Part shown: positions 6,616 to 14,870 of the stretch, piece after piece | Position numbering within the stretch: position 1 is the first letter of the stretch | Layout of the letters: each line of letters begins with the position of its first letter | Assembly (NCBI GenBank): GCA_903874575.1 | Contig: CAIQSZ010000253.1 | Span: forward strand, 1-15,519 | Direction of reading: 5' to 3' | Source: an uncultured Elusimicrobia bacterium | Lineage (GTDB): Bacteria; Elusimicrobiota; Elusimicrobia; UBA1565; UBA9628 | DNA: 15,519 nt | The notes under the pieces: generated by a model | The model's database searches: none | What the model was told of the DNA's origin: nothing | What the model saw: only the letters and a program-made list of their open reading frames with translations | Position numbers and translations under genes: made by a program

Positions 6616-7349
6616 GAGGACAGCGACTGAAGGAAGGCCTCGTCGGTGTTGTCGATCTTCAGCGGCGTCACCGAGACCCGGCCGCGAGAGACCGCGGCCA
6701 CGTCGGTGCCCGGCTCGTCCACGCCGGTCACTTGGCGGCCCGCCAGCCAAAAGTACTCCAGCCCGCGCGGGTCGGAACGACGGGTGATGCCCGTGCCGTA
6801 AATGCGCCGTCCCAGCCTGGCGGGCGTCGCGTCCTTGAAGCCTCCCTTGGGCGGAACCGGAAAATTAACGTTGAGGCACACGCCCAGCGGGAGTCCGCGG
6901 CGCAGGACCCGGCGCGCCAGTCGTTGGGCGAAGGCGGCGGCGGGCCCGTAGTCGTCGCTTCCCGCGTCCTGCGATAGGGCGATCGCGGGGATTTTGAGCA
7001 AGGTCGCTTCCATGGCGGCCGCGACCGTCCCGGAATAAATCACGTCCTCGCCCAGGTTGTAGCCGCGGTTGACGCCGGAAACGACGAGATCGACCTTCGT
7101 CTTGAGTATCTCGAGGACGCCGAAGCGCGCGCAGTCCGCGGGACTGCCGTTGAGCGTGTAGACGCCGTCGGAGACCTTGCGTACGCGGATGGGCTTGTGG
7201 AGGGTCAGAGAGTGGCTGTCGGCGGAGCGTTCGTGCTCCGGGACCGACACGGTCACGCGGCCGACGCGACGCATCGCGGAGATCAAAGCGGGCAGGCCCG
7301 GTCCGTGGATGCCGTCGTCGTTGCAGATCAGGATCTCGGGGCGCTTCAT
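6603..7349 (-). CDS. surE: 5'-nucleotidase SurE
   Basis: Metal-dependent cytoplasmic phosphatase of the SurE family, acting on nucleoside 5'- and 3'-monophosphates and in some species on short polyphosphate. The protein is 248 aa, typical length. The N terminus carries ILICNDDGIHGPGL with the metal-binding pair Asp11/Asp12. Next come PEHERSADSHSLT (37-49, Ser42 the expected ligand) and VVSGVNRGYNLGEDVIYSGT (89-108, Asn94 a ligand). The ATG overlaps the murG stop by one base (TGATG), which fixes the start and suggests coupling. Its last 13 nt overlap the CapA-like gene. Where surE is found with pcm and nlpD in proteobacteria it belongs to stress survival. Its place here directly after murG is different. 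Confidence 0.97.
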   Translation of the reverse strand: MKRPEILICNDDGIHGPGLPALISAMRRVGRVTVSVPEHERSADSHSLTLHKPIRVRKVSDGVYTLNGSPADCARFGVLEILKTKVDLVVSGVNRGYNLGEDVIYSGTVAAAMEATLLKIPAIALSQDAGSDDYGPAAAFAQRLARRVLRRGLPLGVCLNVNFPVPPKGGFKDATPARLGRRIYGTGITRRSDPRGLEYFWLAGRQVTGVDEPGTDVAAVSRGRVSVTPLKIDNTDEAFLQSLSSWKF

Positions 7350-8434
7350 CAAGGACTCATCCTTTCGAGCGCCGTGACGAAGCCGGTCACCGTCGCGTCC
7401 GCCGCCGGCAGTCCGAGCGTCGCGTAGCGCGACGCCATCGTTTCGCGCCGGGCGCGGCCGGATTCGCCGGCGAGTAACTCTGCCAGCGCGGGAGCGAGCC
7501 GGGCGCGCAACTCCGCTTCCGGCAGGCGCAGGGCGGTTCCCGCGCGCTCCAGCACGCGGGCGTTGGCGTCTTGATGGTCGGCGGCGGCGTGAGGGTATGG
7601 GACCAGTATCGCGGGAACCCGCTGGGCGGCCAGTTCCGCCAGCGTGCTCGCGCCGGAGCGGCAGACCACCACATCGGCGGCGCCGTACGCCGCGGACATG
7701 TCTTCCAGATACTCGCGCACTTCGGCGGCGACGCCGGCCGCGCGGTATGCGGCGGCGGCGGCGGCGGCCTTGCCCAGGCCCGCTAGGTGCAGGATCTGCG
7801 TCCCGGGCACGGCCTTCAAGGCTTCGGGCAGCGCTGCGTTGATCCTGGCCGCGCCCTGACTGCCTCCGAAGACCAGCACGGTCGGGCGCAACGGGTCCAG
7901 ACCGAGCGCGAGCCGGGCCTCGCCGGCCGGGCGCCGCGCCCATAACGCGGAGCGGATCGGCGTGCCGACGACGACGCCGGGGGCCGACGCGTCGGCCGGC
8001 GGCAGGCCCCAGAACATCGCGGCGCCCAGGTGCAGGGAGACGGCGTTGGCCAGGCCCAGGACGGCATTGGACTCGTGGATAGCGCGGGGCACGCCGCGAC
8101 GCCGCGCCGCCCAGATGAGGGGGAAGGTGAGGTATCCCCCCATTCCGACGGCCAGATCGGGATTGAAGGCCTTCAGCGCGCGGGAGAGCGTTCCCAGGCA
8201 GGCGACCAGACGCGCGGCGAACGAGAACAACTCGGCGCCGGGCCGCCGCGGCAGGCCTCTCAGGTCCACGGGCAGGGCCGCGATGCCCTCTCGTTCCAGC
8301 GTCGCCCGGGCGGGGTCGTTCTCGCGCACGACCATCAGAGGCTCCCAGCCGCGCGCCTTCAGCGCTTGCGCGGTCACCAGTCCCGGATAGAAGTGCCCGC
8401 CGGTTCCGCCCGCGGCGATGACGACGCGCTTCAT
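7349..8434 (-). CDS. murG: UDP-GlcNAc:lipid I GlcNAc transferase MurG
   Basis: Membrane-associated GT-B glycosyltransferase that adds GlcNAc to lipid I, making lipid II on the inner face of the membrane. The protein is 361 aa, normal length. Motifs: GGTGGHFYPGL (9-19) in the lipid-acceptor half, GMGGYLTFP (97-105), HESNAVLGLAN (120-130; HEQN is commoner), and in the donor half FGGSQGAARIN (189-199), CRSGASTLAEL (258-268) and PYPHAAADHQ (279-288), which bind UDP-GlcNAc. The ATG sits in an ATGA overlap with the ftsW stop. A run of seven alanines (223-229) is encoded by GCC six times then GCA. Between ftsW and surE, it is the last canonical peptidoglycan gene of the cluster in this window. Confidence 0.98.
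   Translation of the reverse strand: MKRVVIAAGGTGGHFYPGLVTAQALKARGWEPLMVVRENDPARATLEREGIAALPVDLRGLPRRPGAELFSFAARLVACLGTLSRALKAFNPDLAVGMGGYLTFPLIWAARRRGVPRAIHESNAVLGLANAVSLHLGAAMFWGLPPADASAPGVVVGTPIRSALWARRPAGEARLALGLDPLRPTVLVFGGSQGAARINAALPEALKAVPGTQILHLAGLGKAAAAAAAYRAAGVAAEVREYLEDMSAAYGAADVVVCRSGASTLAELAAQRVPAILVPYPHAAADHQDANARVLERAGTALRLPEAELRARLAPALAELLAGESGRARRETMASRYATLGLPAADATVTGFVTALERMSP
7748..7768 (-). repeat. GCC trinucleotide run inside murG
   Basis: Six consecutive GCC codons followed by GCA encode the seven-alanine run in the linker of MurG after GTQILHLAGLGK. It is in frame, so slippage would change the alanine count without breaking the gene. This is a minor low-complexity feature. 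Confidence 0.7.
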
Positions 8435-9540
8435 GTGATGGCCTTCTTGGCCTGGCGCGAGATATTGAGCAGTATGCCGACGCCGATCAAAGTGGAGAGC
8501 AGGGACGAGCCGCCGAAAGACAGGAACGGCAGAGGAATGCCTTTCGTCGGCAGGAGGCCGATGGCCATCGCGATGTTGAAGAACGCCTGAATGGTGATGG
8601 TGAAGGTGATGCCGCAGGCCAACAGGGTCCCGAACAGATTCGGGGCTTGACGGGCGATGCGCGCGCCGCGCGCCAGGATGACGGCGAACAACGCCAGCAC
8701 GGCCACCGCGCCGATGAGTCCCAACTCCTCGCAGATGACCGGAAAGATGAAGTCGGTGTAGGGCTTGGGCAGGTACATGAGCTTGAGCTGGGACGCGCCG
8801 AAGCCCTTGCCGAACCAGCCTCCGGAGCCCACCGCTAGAATGGCCTGCGCCAACTGATAACCGGTGCCCTTGATGTTCTCGAACGGCGTCAGAAAAGTCA
8901 TCAGGCGCGCGCGGCGGTACGGCTTGCGCCATAGCTCTTCGATGACGACCGGAACGGCGGACAGCAGAGCGGCGATGATCCAGCGCACGCGCGCGCCCGC
9001 CACGAACAAGACCAGCACCGCGACCGCGAACATCAGGCTCGGCGTGCCCAGATCCGGTTCCTTGCCGATCAGTACCAGCAGGACGCCGACGACTCCCAGG
9101 GGAAGGACGAGGCCGTGGAGGGGCGCCCCCAACTTGCTGTGCTTGCGGTCCAGGTAGGACGCCAGGAACAGCACGGAGGTGAGCTTGGCGAATTCCGCGG
9201 GCTGGATTCCGATGGGTCCCAGGTGGATCCAGCGCCGCGCGCCCGCGATGGGCCTGAAGAACAGAGCGGCCAGCAGGAGCAGGGCGGTCACGCCGTAGAC
9301 GGGCGCCAGCCACGCGCGCAGGCGGTTGTAGTCCAGCCGGGAGAACCAGGCCATCGCGGTCAGCGCCACGACCGCCCAGACCAACTGGCGCTCGAAGAAA
9401 TACAGCGGCTTGCCCATGGTCTGCTCGGCCGAGATGACGCTGGCCGAATAAACCATGACGACGCCCATCACAGTCAGCGTCAGCGCCGCGGCCAGCAGAA
9501 TGAAGTCGAAGGGCGCGCGACGGCGCGCGGACGGCTTCAT
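8431..9540 (-). CDS. ftsW: Septal peptidoglycan glycosyltransferase FtsW (SEDS)
   Basis: Multi-pass inner-membrane SEDS glycosyltransferase that polymerises lipid II at the division site together with its class B PBP partner. The protein is 369 aa, with about ten hydrophobic segments starting at FDFILLAAALTLTVMG. SEDS signatures: ARRWIHLGPIGIQPAEFAKL (101-120), KEPDLGT (160-166), KGFGASQLKLMYLPKPYTDF, where Asp263 aligns with the catalytic aspartate, FPVICEELG (266-274) and LPFLSFGGSS near the C terminus. The ATG overlaps the murD stop (ATGA) and the gene's own stop overlaps murG the same way. RodA is a close paralogue. The murD-ftsW-murG order and a partner ftsI in the same operon make FtsW the better name. 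Confidence 0.95.
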   Translation of the reverse strand: MKPSARRRAPFDFILLAAALTLTVMGVVMVYSASVISAEQTMGKPLYFFERQLVWAVVALTAMAWFSRLDYNRLRAWLAPVYGVTALLLLAALFFRPIAGARRWIHLGPIGIQPAEFAKLTSVLFLASYLDRKHSKLGAPLHGLVLPLGVVGVLLVLIGKEPDLGTPSLMFAVAVLVLFVAGARVRWIIAALLSAVPVVIEELWRKPYRRARLMTFLTPFENIKGTGYQLAQAILAVGSGGWFGKGFGASQLKLMYLPKPYTDFIFPVICEELGLIGAVAVLALFAVILARGARIARQAPNLFGTLLACGITFTITIQAFFNIAMAIGLLPTKGIPLPFLSFGGSSLLSTLIGVGILLNISRQAKKAIT

Positions 9541-10928
9541 CTGGCCTTGGCCGCGGCCTTGATCAGCGCCTTGAACCGGCGGCCGCGGTCCTCGAAGTCC
9601 TTGAACTGGTCGAAGGAGGCGCAGGCGGGAGACAACAGGAGAATATCTCCTTTTTCGGCGATGCGCAGGGCGGTGTCCACCGCGGTGGAGAGGTCGCCGC
9701 ACGGAAAGATCGGGACCGCGCCGGAGAGGTCCTCCTCGATGCGGCGCGCCGCCGCGCCTATGGTGAGAACGCCCTTCACGGTCCTGTCCAGGCACGGCCG
9801 CAGGACCGTGTAGGGCGAACCCTTGTGCAGGCCCCCCAGGATCAGCAGTATGCGCTTGCCGACGGGTTCGAACGCCCTGAGCGCGACCAAGGTGGAGTCC
9901 ACGTTGGTCGCCTTGGAGTCGTTGACGCAGCGCACGCCGCGCGCCGAGCCGCACTCCTCGATGCGGTGTTCGACGCCGCGGAATCGCTTAAACGCCTTCT
10001 GGACGGCGGTGCTTTTGATGCCGCGCGCCAACGCCAGCAGCCCGGAGGCCAGCGCGTTCTCGAGGTTATGTCGTCCGGGCAGTCGGGGCGGGAGCAACGC
10101 GACCGGCTTCTTCCACCGCGGCAACTTGAACATCAGCCGGCCATTCTCCGCCCATGCGTGCACGTGGGGGCCCTTGGTCCCAAAATAAAGGCGCTGTGAT
10201 GGACATTCGCGCGAAAGCTTGAAGACCAGAGGATCATCGGCGTTGAATACGCAGACGTCATCCGCGTCCTGCGCGCGGAAGATCTTCGCCTTCGCGGCGA
10301 CGTAGGTTGCCATGGAGCCGTGGTGGTCGAGATGGTCGGCGGTGATATTTAGGACGGCCGCGGCGCGCGGCTCGAAATGCGCGCAATCTTCCAGCTGGTA
10401 GCTGGACGCTTCGATGATGAGGGCGTCCGCCGCTTTCGCGGCGGGGGCGGTCGCCGAGACGGGCACTCCGATGTTTCCTCCCAGAACGGCCTTGCGGCCG
10501 CGCGGGAGCCCGATTTTAAAAATCTCGTAGGTCAGCTGGGTCGTGGTCGATTTGCCGTTGGTGCCGGTGACGGCCACGATTTCCTTCGCCTTGGAAAACG
10601 CCAGCGCCACTTCCAATTCGCTGTAGACCGCGATCCCTTTCGCGGCGAGCTTCCCGAAGATAGGAAGGTCGGGCTTCAGCCCCGGGCTCTTCACGACGAA
10701 CGCGCACTCCAGCAACCGGTCCGAGTGTCCCCCGCCCTCCAGCTTCACCTTCTCCGGCAGGCCCTTGGACGCCGTCTTCACTTCGGAGCGCGGGCGCGCG
10801 TCGCTGCCCAGCACGCGGAATCCGTTCTTGGCGAGCAGTTTGGCGGCCGCCCGGCCCGACTTGCCCATGCCGAGCACGCCGGCATACTTCTTGCGGAACG
10901 AACGCGGATCGAAGCGGGGACTGTTCAT
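9537..10928 (-). CDS. murD: UDP-MurNAc-L-Ala:D-Glu ligase MurD
   Basis: Cytoplasmic Mur ligase adding D-glutamate to UDP-MurNAc-L-alanine with ATP. The protein is 463 aa, normal length. It has an N-terminal UMP-binding Rossmann domain (VLGMGKSGRAAAKLL, 18-32), the ATP loop VTGTNGKSTTT (120-130, Lys126), EASSYQLE (173-180), NITADHLDHHGSMATYVAAKAKIF (His199 region, with the probable carbamylated Lys213) and PGRHNLENALAS in the adenine-binding segment. The C-terminal motif SPACASFDQFKDFEDRG is typical of MurD. The ATG at 10928 is 7 nt after the mraY stop, with only a weak Shine-Dalgarno. The stop overlaps ftsW. All catalytic motifs are intact, in contrast to MurF two genes upstream. Confidence 0.98.
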   Translation of the reverse strand: MNSPRFDPRSFRKKYAGVLGMGKSGRAAAKLLAKNGFRVLGSDARPRSEVKTASKGLPEKVKLEGGGHSDRLLECAFVVKSPGLKPDLPIFGKLAAKGIAVYSELEVALAFSKAKEIVAVTGTNGKSTTTQLTYEIFKIGLPRGRKAVLGGNIGVPVSATAPAAKAADALIIEASSYQLEDCAHFEPRAAAVLNITADHLDHHGSMATYVAAKAKIFRAQDADDVCVFNADDPLVFKLSRECPSQRLYFGTKGPHVHAWAENGRLMFKLPRWKKPVALLPPRLPGRHNLENALASGLLALARGIKSTAVQKAFKRFRGVEHRIEECGSARGVRCVNDSKATNVDSTLVALRAFEPVGKRILLILGGLHKGSPYTVLRPCLDRTVKGVLTIGAAARRIEEDLSGAVPIFPCGDLSTAVDTALRIAEKGDILLLSPACASFDQFKDFEDRGRRFKALIKAAAKAR

Positions 10929-10935
10929 GTGTCCG

Positions 10936-12021
10936 TCAGCGGATCTTGAGGGCGGCCAGCGCCGTCAGCATGAGCACGATGGACGCGATCCAGAAGCGGA
11001 CCGTGACCTTCGACTCCGCTATGCCTCCCAACTCGAAATGATGATGGAGCGGCGCCATGCGCAGCACGCGTTTGCCGCCGCGCAACTTAAACGAGGCCAT
11101 TTGCAGGATGACGGAGAGCGTTTCCACGACGAACACGCCGCCCACGATGGGCAGGATCAACTCCTGCTTGACGCACATCGCCACCGCGGCGATGACGCCG
11201 CCCAGGAACAAGGAGCCGGTGTCGCCCATGAATATCTCGGCGGGATAGGCGTTGAACCATAGGAATCCAAGGAGCGAGCCGATGAGAGCCGCCAGGTAAA
11301 CGGATATCTCGCCCGCGCCCTCGACATGGATGACGCGCAGATAGTAGGCGAACTTCACGTTGCCGGCCACGTAGGCGAACACCGCGTAGGCGAGCGCGCA
11401 GAAGATGACCGAGCCCGCGGCCAAGCCGTCCAGTCCGTCGGTCAGATTCACCGCGTTCGACGAACCGACCATCATGATGACGGCCAGGATGTAGTACGCG
11501 GCGCCCGCCTCGATGAACAACTCCTTGCCGTACGGGATATTCAGGATGGTGCCGAAGGAACCGTTCGGCGGCCGGACCGCCAGATATCCGACCACGCAGA
11601 GACCGACGAGGGCCTGCACCATGAACTTCACGCGCGAGGGCGCGCCTTTTGAGTTCTTCTTGACCAGCTTCAGGTAGTCGTCCCAAAAGCCGACCGAGGT
11701 CAGGCATAGGGTCACCGCCAGGAGGAGCCAGGTGAAGCGGTTGTCCATGCGCATCCAGAGCAAAGTGGAGATGATGACGGACAGGAAGATGAGCGCGCCG
11801 CCCATGGTGGGAGTGCCGTGCTTGGAGAGGTGGGACTGAGGGCCGTCGGCGCGCTGGACCTGGCCGACTTTCTTGGCGCGCAGGAGCGCGATGAGGCCCG
11901 GCCCAAGCAGGAGGCATATAAGCAGGGAGGTGACGGCCGCCCCCCCGGCGCGGAAGGTGATGTACTGGAAGACGTTGAAGGGCCGGAAAAAATCGTGCAG
12001 CTGATGGAGATAAAAGAACAT
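10936..12021 (-). CDS. mraY: Phospho-MurNAc-pentapeptide transferase MraY
   Basis: Integral membrane enzyme transferring phospho-MurNAc-pentapeptide from UDP onto undecaprenyl phosphate to give lipid I. The protein is 361 aa, almost exactly the usual size, with about ten membrane helices. Motifs: GTPTMGGALI (69-78), GFWDDYLKLVKK (111-122, with Asp114/Asp115), NAVNLTDGLDGLA (189-201), NAYPAEIFMGDTGSL (257-271, Asp266) and RMAPLHHHFELGG (321-333). These match the magnesium- and uridine-binding residues of the family. The ATG overlaps the murF TAA by one base (TAATG). No departures from family consensus were noticed. Confidence 0.98.
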   Translation of the reverse strand: MFFYLHQLHDFFRPFNVFQYITFRAGGAAVTSLLICLLLGPGLIALLRAKKVGQVQRADGPQSHLSKHGTPTMGGALIFLSVIISTLLWMRMDNRFTWLLLAVTLCLTSVGFWDDYLKLVKKNSKGAPSRVKFMVQALVGLCVVGYLAVRPPNGSFGTILNIPYGKELFIEAGAAYYILAVIMMVGSSNAVNLTDGLDGLAAGSVIFCALAYAVFAYVAGNVKFAYYLRVIHVEGAGEISVYLAALIGSLLGFLWFNAYPAEIFMGDTGSLFLGGVIAAVAMCVKQELILPIVGGVFVVETLSVILQMASFKLRGGKRVLRMAPLHHHFELGGIAESKVTVRFWIASIVLMLTALAALKIR

Positions 12022-13376
12022 TAGAGGGCCTTGGCCAACTCCTCGAGCTTCATCGCCCGGGATGCCTTGAACAGCACCGCGTCGCGCGCGGAGAGTTTCC
12101 CCTTAAGCGCCGAAACGAACGGATCCGCGTTTGCCGCGGAGTGCCGGAACGGGAACTTCGGTTTCAACGTCTTCAGCGCGTCGGCGGCGGGCGTCATCTC
12201 GGGCCCGACCAGGTAGACCGACTCCAGTTCGAGCGTGGACAACCATTCGCCCAGCTCGCGATGGAAGCGGGCGGAATCGGGGCCGAGCTCCTTCATGTCG
12301 CCCAGGACCAAAGTCCTCCGGCGCGGCTTGAACTCTTCCAGAAAGGCCTCGATGGAGGCTCTCATGGACGCGGGATTGGCGTTGTAGGCGTCCAGAACCA
12401 GAGCGGCGCCGCTGGCGTGCGCGAGAGGTTCCTGGCGCAACATGCCGGGGCGGTGCGCCTCCAAGCCGCGGCGAATGGTGTCGGCGTCGATGCCCATTGC
12501 CCACGCGGCGGCGGCCGCCGCCGCCGCGTTATAACGGCTGTAGGCGCCGTAGCTCTTGAGCCTGACTTCTATTCGGTGGCGGTCGACGATAAGCGCGTCG
12601 GATCCGTCCAGGCGCACGCGGCAGCGCGGGCCGGCCCCGTAGGTCACGGCGCGCGAGCCCAGCCGTTGTTCCAACGCGGACAGCCACGGGTCGTCGGCGT
12701 TGACGGCGGCGACGCCCTCCTCGGGCAGGAACTCCACGATTTCGGAGTTCGTGTGGAAGGTGTTCTCGACGGTGCCGAAGGTCTCCAGATGATCGGGTCC
12801 GATGTTGGTCAGCACGCCCACCGTCGGAGCGGCGATGCGCGCCAGCTCGGCGATCTCCCCCTTGCGGCAGGCGGCCAGTTCGAAGACGCCGTAACGGTGC
12901 TCGGGAAGCAGGCTCAGCAACGACAGCGGCAGTCCCACCGCGTTGTTCCAGTTCCCGGGGCTTGCGCAGGTCGGGCCGACCAGACCAAGGATGGATTTGA
13001 GCATCTCCTTGGTCGTCGTCTTGCCGTTGGAGCCCACGATGCCGACGACCGGGATATCGACGCGCTTGCGGTGGTGGTGAGCCAGGGCCTGGAGGGCCTT
13101 CAGCGTATCGGGAACCACGACCAGGTGGGCGGGTTTTGCCTCCTTGGCGGCAAGGCGGTCGCGGGCGACGACCCAGCCGGAGGCGCTGAGCGCCAGGGCG
13201 CCGTCGAGCATGTCGTGCCCGTCGAAGCGTTCGCCCTTGAGCGCCCAGAAGCACTCTCCTTGCCTGAGCGCGCGAGTATCCGTCGAGATGGAGTCCACGC
13301 GTTCGGCGCCGTCGCCTCGCGTCAGGCTTCCGCCCGCCGCGCGCGCAAGCTCACTCCAGGTCAGATCAAGCTTCAT
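12021..13376 (-). CDS. murF: UDP-MurNAc-tripeptide:D-Ala-D-Ala ligase MurF (atypical motifs)
   Basis: Cytoplasmic ligase that adds D-Ala-D-Ala to finish the UDP-MurNAc-pentapeptide. The protein is 451 aa, normal for MurF. Intact parts: the ATP loop VGSNGKTTTKEML (114-126), NIGPDHLETFG (191-201) and the C-terminal-domain motif LDAYNANPASM (328-338). Unusual parts: ELAACRKGEI (166-175) where ELGAN..GEI-like sequence is normal; FHTNSEIVEFL (207-217) with Asn210 where MurF normally has the carbamylated lysine; and YGAYSRYNAAAA (276-287) where G.HN..NALAA is expected. The last runs into eight alanines (284-291). Its start overlaps the murE stop (ATGA). MurE upstream and MraY downstream fit the usual order, so MurF is the sensible name. 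Whether it is a fully normal enzyme is uncertain. Confidence 0.92.
   Translation of the reverse strand: MKLDLTWSELARAAGGSLTRGDGAERVDSISTDTRALRQGECFWALKGERFDGHDMLDGALALSASGWVVARDRLAAKEAKPAHLVVVPDTLKALQALAHHHRKRVDIPVVGIVGSNGKTTTKEMLKSILGLVGPTCASPGNWNNAVGLPLSLLSLLPEHRYGVFELAACRKGEIAELARIAAPTVGVLTNIGPDHLETFGTVENTFHTNSEIVEFLPEEGVAAVNADDPWLSALEQRLGSRAVTYGAGPRCRVRLDGSDALIVDRHRIEVRLKSYGAYSRYNAAAAAAAAWAMGIDADTIRRGLEAHRPGMLRQEPLAHASGAALVLDAYNANPASMRASIEAFLEEFKPRRRTLVLGDMKELGPDSARFHRELGEWLSTLELESVYLVGPEMTPAADALKTLKPKFPFRHSAANADPFVSALKGKLSARDAVLFKASRAMKLEELAKAL
12505..12524. repeat. 20-bp perfect GC palindrome inside murF
   Basis: A perfectly self-complementary stretch made only of G and C, lying in the codons for the eight-alanine run of MurF (GCG, GCC three times, GCG four times in the coding strand, 12504-12527). 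It probably arises from the alanine codons alone. As RNA it could form a hairpin, and it is a plausible site of slippage or sequencing error. Confidence 0.6.
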
Positions 13377-14869
13377 AGCAAGTCTCTCAGGGCGGCCCGA
13401 GCCGTTTCCCGGTCGTCGAATGGCACTGTGCGGTCGCGAAGGATCTGATGATCCTCATGTCCCTTCCCGGCGATGAGAACGACGTCGCCGGCGCGGGCTA
13501 GCGCGATCGCGGCACGGATGGCTTCCCCTCGGTCGGCGATCAGTCTATAATTTTGGAGGCCTTGGGCGCGAATGCCCGCCTCCACGTCGGCCAGGATGGC
13601 CAGCGGCTCCTCGGAGCGCGGGTTGTCGCTGGTGAGTACGGCCATGTCGCCGTTGCGGCAGGCCGCCACGCCCATGGGACCGCGCTTGGTCTTGTCGCGG
13701 TCGCCGCCGCAGCCGAACACGGTGATCAACCGGCGGTGGGGCAAGGTCTTGAGCAGAAGCAGAACGGCTTCCAGCGCGCTGTCGGTATGCGCGAAATCAA
13801 CGAAGACGTGGAAGTCCTGGCCCTCATCGATGCGCTCCAACCGGCCGGGCACGGCGGGTAGAGCGGCCAGACCCGCCAAAACCTTGTCCGGGGATTCGCC
13901 CAGTCCGAACAGAGCGGCCGCCGCGGCGAGCGCGTTCGACACGTTGTGCGGACCAGGAAGACGAATGGATCCTTCGAGCCGGCGGCCCCGCCAGTCCAGC
14001 GCGAAGCGCGAGCCGCCCAGATCGGCGTGGATGACGGTGCCGCGTAGATCCGCCGCGGCTTCGGTCAGACCGAAGGCCACGACCTGGCAGCCGACGGCGC
14101 GCTTGGTCAGGCGATGCGCCCGCGGGTCGTCATAGTTCAGCGCGGCGACTTTAGGCGACTTGCGGTTGTCGGCGCGCGCCAGCAGGTCGAACAGATGGGC
14201 TTTCGCGTCTAAATAAGCGTCCTCGGTCTTGTGAAAATCAAGATGGTCGCGCGTCAAATTCAAGAAGACGGCGGCGTCGAAGTCCACGGTCTCCACGCGC
14301 TTGAGCGCCAGCCCGTGCGAGGAGACTTCCAGCAAGGCGTGGGAGGCTCCTCCGTCCCGAAAGCGCGCCAGCAGACGGGTCAGTTCCAGCGAGATGGGCG
14401 TGGTGTTGACGGCCTTCGCGCTCCAATCCTTGCCCATGCGGCACTCGATGGTGCCGGCCACGGCGGGGCGTCCTCCCAGCGCGGCCACGGCCGACTCGAG
14501 CAGATAGGTCGTCGTGGTCTTGCCGTTGGTCCCGGTCACCCCCACCACGGTCAGCGCTCCCGAAGGGTGCGCGAAGAACGCGTCGGCGTAGCGCGCCATG
14601 GCTTGGGCGGCGTCGTCGACTTGAATCCAGGCGCCGGGCAAGGACGCGGGCGGCGTCGGCGGTCCCAATTCGCTGACGACGGCGATCGCGCCGCGGGTCA
14701 AGGCCTCGCGCGCGTGTCGGTTGCCGTCGGTCTTGCACCCCGGCAAGGCGAAGAACAGGTCTCCGGCGGCGACCTCCCGGGAGTCGTGCCGCAGGCCGGC
14801 CACGATCGGGTCGACGGGCCCGGCCGTGCGCCGCGGCGGGTACGCGCGAAGAAGTTCCGAGAGGATCAT
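13373..14869 (-). CDS. murE: UDP-MurNAc-L-Ala-D-Glu:meso-DAP ligase MurE
   Basis: Cytoplasmic Mur ligase adding the third residue of the stem peptide. The protein is 498 aa, the usual size. Motifs: VVGVTGTNGKTTTTYLL (108-124, Lys118), EVSSHGLAL (181-189), NLTRDHLDFHKTEDAYLDAKAHLF (204-227, with probable carbamylated Lys223), PGPHNVSNALAAAA (305-318) and VFGCGGDRDKTKR (384-396). TSDNPRSEEP (413-422) carries DNPR, the signature for meso-diaminopimelate rather than lysine, so the organism should have DAP-type peptidoglycan. The ATG at 14869 is one base after the ftsI stop. The stop overlaps murF by 4 nt. Confidence 0.98.
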   Translation of the reverse strand: MILSELLRAYPPRRTAGPVDPIVAGLRHDSREVAAGDLFFALPGCKTDGNRHAREALTRGAIAVVSELGPPTPPASLPGAWIQVDDAAQAMARYADAFFAHPSGALTVVGVTGTNGKTTTTYLLESAVAALGGRPAVAGTIECRMGKDWSAKAVNTTPISLELTRLLARFRDGGASHALLEVSSHGLALKRVETVDFDAAVFLNLTRDHLDFHKTEDAYLDAKAHLFDLLARADNRKSPKVAALNYDDPRAHRLTKRAVGCQVVAFGLTEAAADLRGTVIHADLGGSRFALDWRGRRLEGSIRLPGPHNVSNALAAAAALFGLGESPDKVLAGLAALPAVPGRLERIDEGQDFHVFVDFAHTDSALEAVLLLLKTLPHRRLITVFGCGGDRDKTKRGPMGVAACRNGDMAVLTSDNPRSEEPLAILADVEAGIRAQGLQNYRLIADRGEAIRAAIALARAGDVVLIAGKGHEDHQILRDRTVPFDDRETARAALRDLL

Positions 14870-14870
14870 C

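Noticed and set aside
6616..6750. N-terminal extension of the CapA-like gene by 45 codons.
   Set aside because: The added sequence is an arginine/glycine-rich shadow of surE and would displace the signal peptide.
12141..13448. Long plus-strand open frame of 435 codons opposite murF.
   Set aside because: GC-rich coding DNA commonly leaves antisense frames open. The product is low-complexity and resembles no family, while the minus strand encodes a clear MurF.
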